64,000 nt of DNA from Phlebiopsis flavidoalba (lineage: Eukaryota; Basidiomycota; Agaricomycetes; Polyporales; Phanerochaetaceae): the NCBI GenBank assembly GCA_035772785.1, contig JAOCPU010000012.1, positions 248,001 to 312,000 of the forward strand, written 5' to 3'. Below, piece after piece: positions 10,547 to 21,801 of this stretch. Made by a program: the position numbers and the translations under genes. Under the pieces are notes generated by a model. That model was not told the origin of the DNA, searched no databases, and worked only from the letters and a program-made list of their open reading frames with translations. Position 1 is the stretch's first letter, and each line of letters opens with the position of its first letter.

Positions 10547-12739
10547 CTAAAACATAACAATATAAAAACGAGGGAGGGACAGAGGGAAGAAGAGAGTGAA
10601 GGGAAGGAGAAAATATGCGGGCGGCGACTCGCGAGGGACAGCGGGGGCCCTGGATGAGGCTCCCTCCTGGTTCTCGTTCGAGAGCTCCTCGAGCGTCTTG
10701 CCCTTTGTCTCTGGGTAATGAGCAGCGCCGAGATGACTTTTGAGCACTTGTTCACTTCCCGTGAGCATGAAGAACGCGAAGATCTCCAGACCACAAATCT
10801 TCGTTAGTACGTTGCGAGTTTAGTAAGGGGGAGAGGAGGGCGTACATGTGCCCAACGAACGCGTTCAGTGGAATATTCCTGACCGCAGACGCAGCGCGAA
10901 TCCGACCTGGGCAATAACAGCGCCGAGCTTCCCACTCGCCGCCGAGTGATACCGTGGCCCGTCGACCGATTAAACGCGTGGGGAAACACCCCGCCACGGG
11001 TACGATGAACGTCGTCGTGTTGGGCCAAAGTTCGGCGAAGAAATTCGCCGCGAGGCAGTAAAGGAAAACAAAAGCCTTGGTCGCCGCGGGGTCGCGATGA
11101 GCTTGTCGTGGCCCGAAGCCCGTGAGTTGGATTGGCTTGCGGACCCCCCAGGAGTCGATGGAGAGGAAGGTGCACCGAGTAGCCTGAGATGGGCCCCCGA
11201 CATCGGACGATGAGGAGATCACGTTGCCGATTCGGATGGTCTCTTCAGGGTTTGTGTAGACATTGGGCCTGCCGGTGAGGCTCTTGCTGGGAGAGCGACG
11301 AAGCCGATCGCGTTCAGGATGATGGACAAGTTGAGACCGACGGACCCGTAGAAGGCGATTCTATGTCGGATGTTAGCGTTGTTTCAGACGTACGGTGAAA
11401 GAGAGCCCCACGAGTGACCTCACGCCTAACGCCAAACCACGAGTACGCCGTTCACGAGCAAGATCCTGCCGTTCTCCCAGCGCGAGAAACTACGCCGCGA
11501 GGCATGGCGTCGCCCATGCCCGCCTTGTGAGCCTTGACGCGACGCGACGGAGGATCGGGGTCGATCGACGTAGTCCGTGCCGGCTTGCTGAGGAAGTTGT
11601 CAATATCCTAGCTCGCCTGGTGGTACGTTGCGTTCAATATTAATAGTGAAGCGCTGGCGTCGGGAATCGTGAGCTGGAACTTCAGTCTAGCCAGAGCGTG
11701 TCGGGAATGTCGAGCTGGGCGATTTGTTTTTTTTTTTTATTCTACCGTGCGGCACTGGTGACGGGGCGACCCGCAGCCAGAGGCCACTGAGATGGGGATG
11801 CGCCACAATCTGCGACGAGAGCAGGAAGACGTGCAGGTCCGTCGTGAAATATCGACGCCCTGCTTGCTTGCGTGTGCAAGAATGAAGACGATGGCAACGG
11901 CCCCTACAGTCCTGGGAATGCGCAAAACCACGGCGGCGGCCATTGACGAAATTGAGCCCCCGAAGGATGTGCGTCGACGCGCGAAACTACGTGACGGAAG
12001 GGGACGAACGCTCCGCCAAGGGGCAGCCGTCGAGGGCATGTCCACTGAGCCCGCACCCGACGATGAGGACATTCGAGGACGTCCCAAGGCGTCGGGCCTT
12101 TCGCCGGCGGGAGACCGGCCTGACCGAAGGTGGCGACAAACAATAATAATGACTTCGACACCGTCTAGAGGCGCCATATATGAGGAACAAGTGCCGCCGA
12201 CAGAGAAGAAGAAGACAGTTACACATAGCGCGCTTCAGCTGACCCAAGGACATCCGCGAGCCAACTAAAGAGAACCTTAACACACGAAGCGGTACTGTGC
12301 CGGTGCTCAAGGACTCGGTTGCTGCCGTAGTACGCATTTAGCCCGACATCGGCGAGGAAATGTTGACGGGGAAGACTGTGACATCGTAGTGCGGGAGGAT
12401 TGTGAGACGACGTATTGCGCAGCGACGAGCGGACAAACACTCACGCATCGGTGAGGCAAACCCGTCGTCGACAATCCGGCGACCTGAAGTTGGGGACACC
12501 TAATGTCATAGAGTCGCACGCCTCAGAAGATAGTCATGCAGAACGAGCGAGAAGGAGTCTACGTATGCGAGACTTGGCGTTATTGACCTGTCGGCGCAAC
12601 CTCCTCGTCGAGCTTGTAGACCGGGATTTTTGCGCTTGCCTTCGCGGACGCAGACTCGGACCGGTGAATCCGCGTCTGCGCGATTGTAGCGGGGTCTGGA
12701 GTTCCCCCCCTTTAGACCGCCCATCGAGCATGCGCCCAT
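10547..12739 (-). pseudogene. PHO84: PHO84-type phosphate transporter, copy 2
   Basis: Minus-strand major-facilitator phosphate:H+ symporter expected in the plasma membrane. Recognisable pieces in order are KPxYxLDEE-like cytoplasmic N-terminus near 12.6 kb, a WLADVLG segment near 12.25 kb, RKPIQLTGFG near 11.13 kb, and the C-terminal YPETKGKTLEELSNENQEG near 10.65-10.71 kb. Pho84 proteins are normally about 550-600 residues with 12 helices, which fits the span. The frame changes at many points, and the TDAYDIF and GDYPLS regions are too eroded to read, making this the most decayed of the two complete copies. The start at 12739 is chosen by alignment with copies 1 and 3. It is convergent with F-box copy A. 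Confidence 0.75.
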
Positions 12740-14869
12740 CGCGCTCACCAGTCTATGACGGGCAACCGAGGATTTGGACAGCACGTTGCCTAGCTCATCG
12801 ACAGATCTTGACTCCTGAGGTGATGGTCACTGCTAAACGATGGCATGAGCCTACTGCCACTAAGGGCGAGAGAGTTCATGGAAAAATTTTAGTATTCTAA
12901 CACTTGTTAGAGCAAGGAAACTAATCCCAGGATGGTAGGAGTTACAACCCAAGTTGTCTACGACCGATCGAAGGGGTATCTGACCGACGTAGGTTGGACC
13001 AACGGGGCCGATCTCGGCCGATGCTGCGGACCTTGACGGCGTGAAGTCCCACCTCTGATATATCCCCAGGGCGCCCTAGACCGAGGCGATGGCCCGGAAC
13101 GATATTGGTGCGGATGAGATGATTAAAGAGAGCAAAGTTCCATGCATAGGGGAACGCGTAAGGTGTTGCGGTTTACAGTGCATTAGTGCAGAGAGAGGTC
13201 CAGACGACCTGGGGAGCTATTGGAGTTGCGACACGGCCCGAGCACCGCGATATTGGGCGCAATCAGGCTCATGTCAGCGCAGAGGAACCTCTTCCCCGAA
13301 ATTTCCCTTGACGTGCCGGCATCACGTCCTTCTTTCCGCCACTACGCATAAGTGCGTCTGCTCTAGTATAGCACTCTTCACGCCCTGACCACCCTCTTCT
13401 TTCATCGTGTGCGTCTTTTTACATGTGAATTACGGCTCCGTGAACTCTACTTGAATCACTATTCGCGACGCCGCCGCAGTGACGGGGTCCTGGCGCATGA
13501 GGGAAGGTCCAAAGCTTGGTTGGTTCGACTATGTGGGTGTTGTGGGAGCAGATCGTAGTTCGCAGCGAGAATGCAAACATGGTACGCAGGGTTGGTGCGT
13601 GCGTAGAGCGTGGCTGAGCATGTCTTCCCCTCGGTGTGTCATCTTGACGATCCTGTGCGATGCATGTCCTCGTCTCCGATTGGCCGATATCGGCGTAGTT
13701 GTCCGTACGGTGGCAGACGCGAGGCGCAGAGGCGTCTATCATGTGTCATGATTCCGCGCTAATGGCAGGTTCCCACGTCCCTTAACTCGCTTACAGTCAC
13801 AAAAAACCACTAGAGGGGAGTGGTATGGTGCGGGAAACGCTGGTGTTGAATTAGAGTGATATCTAACGTGATTATTTTCGATCCCTAGGGATATGTGGCG
13901 TATCTTTAGCTGGGCTGCGTGCATAGTGGTGAGGCCGTCCAAGTCCGTCCCCTGCATAGTGAGAAGCGTGCTTAACGATCCCGCTACGTGAGTTGCTCTC
14001 TTACCCATTCTTAGTGAACACCAAGGCGCAGATCCGTCGACGAATTTTCGCCTGGATGAGGTCGGATACTGGTGCTGAGTTCGAACGCGGGGGGGTCGTG
14101 TAGAGGTGTTTGACCCGTATTTGATCGGGCTGTTGTCCGCTCAAAATGGCAATTAGTCGCTCCTATCGCCGTGCAGCGAGGGCCCGGCGAGGCCATCTCA
14201 CTCACTAAAGCCACCGAAACCAGTGTAAGTGGGGCGACAAGGAAAACTCCGCCATTCTTTTGCTCTTACCTAGTTGGATTTTGCCCCCTAGTATAGACTC
14301 CACTGGTCTTGCACAATGGATATGGCTTGCGTGGCACAGAAAAGCAGGTCCTTTTTGAGCAACATTCCCCTCAAAGACGGTCCTTGTCGTCCGTCTCCAG
14401 TGCCCCCATTTCGTGCTCCCAATCTGCCATCTACACCCTTTTCTATTTATTCTCTTCCCATAAATACTATACATCTCAGTGTCCGCTCTTCTGTGTAGCG
14501 ATTACCAACGACATGCGGGATAACCCGGGCTGAGTGTTGTGCTTCAATCATTCCGTCGCCCTGCTGACGCAAATAATTAGTTACCACCTGCGGTTGTGGA
14601 TGCGCAATCACAACCTCCTCACCTCTGACGAGATATACGCAAAAAACCATTAGATTCATTGAAAAAGGGACTATTCGCGGCCCGCGCGACTCTACAGAAC
14701 GTATTATCGACCCGGTCGCTAGGTTCGCGTATACACCGGTCACAGACTGCCGAGATGCCGAAAAATCACACCCGCCAAGTGGGTACCACGGGGGATAACA
14801 AGCACGACGCTTTAACTATCGTTTGCGGCTGTTTAACGCTGTCTGCCCTGATTGGGTGGGAGACTAGTG
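12740..14869. other. Intervening region, upstream of PHO84 copy 2
   Basis: The first 360 bases resemble the 5' flank of copy 1 (338-760). The remainder has only short open frames on both strands, none with a recognisable domain. A minus-strand frame of 107 codons at 13419-13742 has no family resemblance that I can see. I find no RNA gene or mobile element here. Confidence 0.5.
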
Positions 14870-16640
14870 TAGGCAATCTCATCGATGGCAACCATCCTCG
14901 AAGGCGTTTTTTGAAGAATCGCTCGAGTGAGCCATCGGCATCAACAAAACCTGCTCTCATCCACGGCCGAGCGCACCTCCCTTCCGTACGGCCTGCGGCT
15001 ACAGTCCGCGATCACAACCGCTCCCAGTGGCATTTCGTATGTATCGCACATGAAAATGCTGGTTTCAGACCGGGGGAGGAACTTTACACGTTGTCGTTGG
15101 GAAATCCTCATCAGTGCCCACCGTCCTTACCTCGTCCTCGCCCTGCACTGGCCCTATAATTAATGCGTCGCAGATGTCCTATTTCGTCTAACGCTAGGCT
15201 GTGTATTCATGCCTTCCAGTGAGCCATCCACCAACACCGTCTTTGGCTCTATACGGTGTGAAACTTCGCCTCCAGGACTGCAGTTGTCTCCTGCATCCGC
15301 TCATTGAAATGGGACGTCTTCATGAACGCGACGCACGGCACAGCAGTGCCACTGTTCGGGGCAAACGTAAAAACAAATACACAACAAACGGCCCTCGCAT
15401 GCTTACTTAGGGCTTTTCAGTACCATTCCTGCGCCATCTCTCGTCACTCGCCGTCTCACGATCGGCTCAACGAGCCCGCTTCCTGCATTGGCGAGATGTC
15501 CACGCTCGCACCGCACTCATCATCGACTCAGCGCACCGGAGTCGGTCAGGCCTGCTTTCGTTAGAAACTCAAGGACCGACGCTCACTATGTACGATGGGA
15601 TCAGGCCCAACGCTTCTTTTGGCTCCCCCTGCGAGCCCTGTCTGGACCTCGTAGGAGGCGACACGACGGACGCCCCGATAAAATGTTCTCCTTGGAGGCC
15701 CGTTAAGTGACGGTTTGCGTTTGAGATGAGATATCGCTTGAAGATGGAGTAATGTGAAATAGCTTCAGAGTACATACGGACGGGCGGTGAGAAGTTAAAT
15801 GTCGCCGTTGCAGAGTCAGTCTGACCGTCCCAAAACCCAAGCATGGGCTTCCTATACCGGGACGGAACAAGTTTCCCAGATCTTAACAACATTGTCAAAC
15901 AGCTTTCCTCACGCAGTGGCGGGCACTAGACCTCGAGGACCTAACGCGTGATACCATGAGTGCGCATACGTCTCGGCAGAGCCTGGCTTCCCGATATCAA
16001 GACGGAGATCGTCAAGGTCGCGGAGGTGTGTAAGCAGCCAATACGTCCCGTTCCTTGAGACTGCATCCTAAGCACACAACCCTCCTAGCCTACGAGGTTT
16101 CCATGGTCAAGACCTAAAACCATAGCCCTCGCTCGGCAAACACCCCAGCAGATCATACCCAACGCGCGGAGTTGCGCTTCCACCATCTGCAGCCGTGAGG
16201 ATCTCTCGTGCGCTGGTGTGCTTGCAATGCAGAACCACGTGTTAGAATCTCCAGGCTCTCGCACAGGCGGCGGCACAGCAGAGCCTCCCATTCATCATAA
16301 CCCGAAGACAGTCACCTGAAGAGGCAGACTGTCAAAGGGGAATCAGGATGCATGAGAGGCACACTACAGTGCGTGGCTGTTCGGTGACGCCTGTACATCG
16401 GCAAAGGCTGGACTGGAAGCGGTTCCGTGGCGATACTGGTCCCCCGCTGCACCTCGTCTGCCTTTCCAGGTGTCATTACTATACCCCAAAATCCAGAGCA
16501 ACTTCCCCGCTCACGCAATAAATGTCCGTTTACTCCGGATGGACAGCGACGGGCATTGCCAATGCTCTGGGTTTTAGGTAGGAGGGAATTTGGGAGGCAC
16601 GTCAATAAGCATCCGAGATCATTAAACCTTCTTGCTATGG
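14870..16640. repeat. Duplicated unrecognised segment, copy B
   Basis: Counterpart of 5838-7420, lying in the same position relative to the next F-box copy. It is about 190 bases longer because of indels. As in copy A, short open pieces are conserved (for example LPYGLRLQSAITTAPS on the plus strand and FSPPVRMYSEA on the minus strand) without a continuous frame. Function unknown. Confidence 0.55.
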
Positions 16641-17093
16641 ATGTAGAGCATTTTTGTCTCCCATTCCCACACTGATATTCATGCCATTCATCTTCTTTGT
16701 CTATGAAGGCGCTTTGCGAGACGCGCCGTGTGACACCGCATCGTCCGATAGGCAATATAAATACAAGGAAGGCATGGCATTTTCCATATAGTCAAGGCGC
16801 CATAATCCTGTGAACTTTTTCAGCGGACCGCAAGCCCTCGGGGATGCCACGATGCATATGATAGCACTGTAAGCTTATTCACCCCAGGTCTACCGCCTAG
16901 CACCTCATCTGTCCACTCACCTTCAAGTCAGGCCCAGCGAATTCTCCACACATTTACCCTACTTCCTCGCCTTCCAATTTGTTGTTCTCGTCTCTACGTG
17001 GTAGCTTTTGCTCCCCGGCTCGGAGAGGCCTCGTAGCTTGCATTGGCCTAACGCCTCCCCCTATCGACGGTATGTGAGACGTTCCCTAGCACG

Positions 17094-18711
17094 ATGAGTG
17101 CCAACGTTGTAACATTGTATGACAGAGCGATGTTATCGGAGAGTACCACAGTCGCGCCAGAACCTCCACCCCTGCCGTCACTACCGACCGAGGTCCACGA
17201 GCGCATAATCGACTTCGTCGCTGAGAGAAATCTGGGCACAATTGGCATTTGGGCTGGCCATTTGTGGTTACCACAGGTATTCAGAACGTTACAAGCATGT
17301 TCGCTAACGTGTCGCGCCTGGCGTCACCGCAGCCAACTTCATCTCATGTGCAGTTTTCAAAAATACGGCCCACGCTGCGCGGTGACGGGAGCTTCGAAGC
17401 GGCACGCGCGCTGTTCCGCGCCATACCTGGTATTCAAACCGCCTTGGAATCCCTCCTCGTAGATGGATGGGATATCGAGATCCCTCGCTTCCACCTGTTC
17501 CTATCAAAGCTCGTTCCATCTCAGGACCCAGTCTCGCCACCCTCTCCATCGAAGACGGCCCCAGTTTTTATCTGCCGACGAGCATCTTAGCGTTAGTATG
17601 CGGCAGCTTCAGAACATCACAAAGCTCTCGCTGGTCGGATTGACATTCCACTCTTACAAACGACATATGTCGGCATTCTTGATTCATTGAAAGGTCTACA
17701 GGATGCTTTCCTTAATAATCTGTCCTGGAGCGCTACCAAACCCGAGATATGTCTCCAGAGGAGCTCCTGGCGTCCTTCGCGCATCAAGCTCAAGAATCTC
17801 ACCATCATATGGGCTGGGAAGACCTGGGCTCTCGATCCTCATACCATGCATTTGCTTGGCTGGTTTGGCAGACTCGGGGGCAGCCTCAGAGCTACGCAAA
17901 CTCGACCTTGATCGATTTCCGCTCTCTGATGACAGAGCTGTGGAAGCCGTATGTGGTTTGACGCTGACACGCTGGTGGCAGTACAGCGTTCCGGCTGTTA
18001 CAAAAACACTTGTATCTGAATCTCGGCACAATAACTTCAAATTCTAAACTGTGTGGAGTGATTTATACGTCGCTGCCCTTGGCCTCGGAGTTATGAGGAC
18101 TTATGATCCTTGCGATTGAGTGTATGTGCCGCTACCAGGACATTTTGCCCACATTGGAAGCGTTTTTTGGCATAACTTGCAATAATAGCGAAGGCAGTGT
18201 ACCTCGAGTCGCCGATTTTCTCGAAGCAGTTCTCCCTCGCGACCCAGCCGTCGCCTCCAATGATGGGGGTAGTCAGGTCCCTGGGCATGTCGATTAATTT
18301 TCACTCCTATCATCCGCCGCACCATTTACCAGACATCACCAGTGGAGATTCCTGGGCAAAGCTGGGCATGCTATTAGCACAATGTCAAAGCGTTCGTGTA
18401 GTTGTGATACGGCAATCCGAATACTACCGGGCACAGAACAGTCCGTAGCAGATGAAGATCGAACTGAGCGGGAGTGGTTGGACGTTGACACGGGAGAACT
18501 TCAAACGGCTGCTCCCGCGAATGTCCAAGGCTGGTCGACTACATATATGGGACCTCCACTTGTGGAAATACATCAAAGTACCATGTACGTCAACTATCAT
18601 TTCGACTAGTCCTCAACTAATGAGCGCAATGTAGATACCCCGAGTCAGGTGGATGAGGTTGAAGCTAAAACTCGGAACTCTCCCTTCCTCCCATTCAAAC
18701 TGCGGAGGTAA
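17094..18711 (+). pseudogene. F-box-like / LRR-type protein, copy B
   Basis: Paralogue of 7940-9526 with the same exon layout. An ATG at 17094 gives MSANVVTLYDRAMLSEST; the ATG at 17130 matches the copy A start. The F-box-like core LPTEVHERIIDFVAERN is followed by LACSLTCRAWRHRSQLHLM in a shifted frame, then LVDGWDIEIPRFHL, then TALSSES-like and SDDRAVEAV segments, and a late exon with GSVPRVADFLEAVLP. Its final exon ends at a TAA at 18709-18711. Frame breaks occur near 17265, 17480, 17640 and 17900. It is highly similar to copy A at the DNA level, so the duplication post-dates the split from the 43.6 kb copy. Confidence 0.7.
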
Positions 18712-18753
18712 TGGATGACTCGAATACTGGTCCAGTCGCAACCTGGTTACGTC

Positions 18754-19434
18754 TCAAGGGCATTGGCGGAGCACGTTGTACGTTTCCATATCCGTCCGCG
18801 GGTGCTCCGTTCGCTGAATAGCATCTGACAGCTGCGTCACGTCGTAGTCGTGCCTTACTTGACTCCGTGAAAAGACAATTCTCACGTCAGCTGAAGACTT
18901 TGAATCCTTCCTCCGTTGAGTAGCACTTCGTTTTCCAAACATGCTCCGCTCGTGGATCTCTGGCCAATTACAATCACCGTAGTCGACCGGATGCTCCATT
19001 CCCCAATCTGTCTCCTTCGTTCTGAATCGTTCATCCCGCCTCGGATCGCTCTTGCCATTTCATGTTACGTTACTTGTCTCGATTTGCTCTTGCTGCCTAA
19101 TGTAGTGGCTTTCGCCTCGGACCGTCCCGCTGTATGATGTACCAACGTCCGCCTTGATTCGCTCGTCTTGTGTAATGTAACAATGCCTGCCCGGGATCGT
19201 TCTGCTGTGTAATATAACAATATTATCTTGCATGGTCTTTCCGTAAGAGAACGCACAGCTCGATTGAACGCACACCAAACTCCGGAGACCACCCGGTAGG
19301 CCTGGCAGCGGAAGCGCCGACGCCACCGAACGCTTCCAAATATGGCAAGTGTTTATGTTCGCAGTCTTCAATGAGCCCCTCGTTCCACTCACGTTGCCAT
19401 CGCCTCCACACGCACGAAGAATATCAGAGTACAC
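18754..19434 (-). pseudogene. Arg-rich ORF over the minisatellite, copy B
   Basis: Counterpart of the intact ORF at 9550-10086. The C-terminal part (18754-18999, ending METYNVLRQCP) and the repeat-encoded part (about 19060-19240, with GTSYSGTVRGESHYIRQQE) are now in different frames. The 37-39 bp repeat units are seen at 19095-19215. Only copy A keeps one frame. Confidence 0.4.
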
Positions 19435-19768
19435 GTCATTATATCATCGCACGCAGAGCACCTCCCATTCCAAAAAAAACCGAACGACAGACATAGAAAA
19501 ACATGACTATAATTTTCGCCGAGGCTCCAACTACAATACACCGCTCCGCCCTGACACACTCCAAAAACACCACGCGGCATTAACAAAAGAAAGAAAGAGA
19601 AAAACCTACGGCCCGGGGATACAACAGCATGGCGAAACAATGCGCGGAGATGCGAGTGAGATTAGATACTACAGCGAGATATCGAGACATCACGAGAGAG
19701 AGAGAGAGAGAGATACGCAAAAACGAGGGAAGGACAGAGGGAAGGACACGGAGTGAGGGGAGGAGAAA

Positions 19769-21801
19769 CTACGCGCGCGGCGACTCGCGCGCGGAACGGG
19801 CGGGGCCTGATGGGGGATAAAGCCCTCCTGGTTCTCGTACAGTCGAGAGCTCCTCGAGCGTCTTGCCCTTTGTCTCGTATAAGATAGGATGAGGAGCGCG
19901 CAATCGAGAAGGCGCCTGTGAGCATGAAGAAACGCGAAAATCTCGAGGCTACAAACATCATTCTTATTAGCATTGTGTGGGATAGAGAGAAGGGAGAAGG
20001 CTTACATGTGTTCCGGACACAACGCGTGTCGGGCCGTGAATATCCTGCAGGTATAAGGAGGCGCGCGAATCCGAACCTGGGCAATGACAGCCGCCGAGCT
20101 CTCCGCCACATTTTTTTTTTTTACCACTCGCCCGCCGAGATACCGTGGCCCGTCGAGCGGTATCGCGTGGGGAAGACCTCGCCGGGTACCGATGAACGTC
20201 GTGGTGTTGGGCCCAAAGTTCTGGAAGCAAGTTCGTGAGGCAGTAGAGGAAGACGAACGCCTTGCTCGCCGCGGGTGCTCGCGATGATCTTGTCGTAGCC
20301 GAAGCCCATGCACAGCAGAAGAGGATCGTGAGCACGACGAAGCCCATCAGCTGGATCGGCTTGCCGGCCCCAGGAGTCGATGAAGAGGAAGGAGACCAAT
20401 AGCCGGGGATCAGCCCCGCGACGGAGAGGATCATGTTGCCGATGCAGATGTTCTTCAGGTTCGTGTAGACTTTGAGGCCGCCGGTGAGGCTCTTGCTCGG
20501 TGAGCCGAAGCGATCGCGTTCAGGATGATGGAGGAGTTCAGGCCGAGACCGTAGAAACGCAATCTGCGGATTGAGGTCAGCGTTATCGCGCGGGTGGATT
20601 GAGACGGAGGAAACAAAAACGCACGTCGAGCGTAGCGCAAACCACGAGTACGCCCACGCGTACGAGGAGAATCTTGCCGTTCTCCCAGCGCGAGAAGTAG
20701 GCCATGAAGTCGCGCATGCTCGCCTTGGGCGCCTGGACACGCTCGACGGCGCGTCGGGGTCGACGTAGTACGGTACCGGTGCTGAGGAAGTTGTCGACGC
20801 CTGGCTCGCCTGGTGGACATTGCGTCGATGTCCATGGTGAAACGCGGGCGTCTCGGGATGGTCAGACGGAAGTACAGCGCAATGACACGGGGACGCAGCC
20901 GAGACCGATGAGAATGCGCCACATCTGTCAATGTGCGGGTACGTGTGCGTGTCGTCGGAGAGGATCGAGCCCTTGTACGCAGCGCGGCACGCGATGATGA
21001 AACGCGATGAGCGCGGCGGTGAACTGGCCCCAGCCCTGGTTCGCGAACGAGAACGGCGGTCATGAGCCGACCCGCGGATGTGCGTCGACGCTCGAACTCG
21101 GACGAGATGATCGCCGAGAGCGGGTAGTCCCGCCGATGCCGATGCCCATGAGCCCCGCCGCCAGACGATGATCACGCCGAGCACGTTCACGGCGTGCGCT
21201 TCGCCGGCGACGGCCTGGCCGAAGGTCGCGACGATGATGATCATGAGCTCGACACCGTCTGCGTGTATGCGTGAGTATTCGAGGCCGCTGTATGAAGACG
21301 AAGGGACTTACACATGCGCTTACGACCGAGGACATCCGCGAGCCAACGAAGAGGAGCTGTCCGACGAGGTTACCGATGGGGGTTTGCGACCTTGACACCG
21401 AGGTCCTGGTGGCGTGCTCAGCCATGGCCTGGTTCTTGGCCGTAGACGTAACCAACATCGTCGAGGCAATGTTGATGGCGAAGATATCGTAGCTGCGGAA
21501 ACTAATCAGACGAAGACGCTCAGAGACTAGCGAGCGACACTTAACGCATCGGTGAAGAAACCGACACCGGCAGACCAAGCAGACCTTGAAGTGGAACCAA
21601 CTGCAAAGGTCGGCGCGCTCAGCCAAAACGTCATGCAGGGCGGGCGAGAAAGGACGACCGTTACGAGAAACTTGGCTGTTTATCGACCTCGGCAAGGGCT
21701 GCGCGACGCTTTCTCGTCGAGCGTGTAGTCCCGGGAGCTGCTTGCCTTCTGCGGATCGCAGAGGACGGTTAGAGACCTTGTCAGACTGCGTATGTGGCCA
21801 T
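19769..21801 (-). pseudogene. PHO84: PHO84-type phosphate transporter, copy 3 (best read)
   Basis: Minus-strand inorganic phosphate:H+ symporter of the Pho84 type. In order from the 5' end it shows SSRDYTLDEK and RRAALAEVD, an intron, WFHFKVCLVxG, SYDIFAINIASTML, KNQAMAEHATRTSVSRSQTP, GNLVGQLLF, an intron near 21.25-21.31 kb, MIIIVATFGQAV, a GGDYPLSAIISSEF region missing one base, FANQGWGQFTAALIAF, MWRILIGLG, ALYFRLTIPETPRF, IGNMILSVAGLIPGYW, SFLFIDSWG, KPIQLMGFVVLTILFC, and TKGKTLEELS at the C-terminus. These are family signature regions (helix 1, the GGDYPLS motif in helix 4, the PETPRF loop). About ten frame changes interrupt it. The stop at 19769-19771 follows ENQEGFIPHQAPPVP. The start at 21801 is tentative. 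Confidence 0.85.

Noticed and set aside
19967..21244. 425-codon open frame on the minus strand read as one protein
   Set aside because: It alternates between true PHO84 sequence and meaningless translation where indels shift the real frame; treated as part of PHO84 copy 3.
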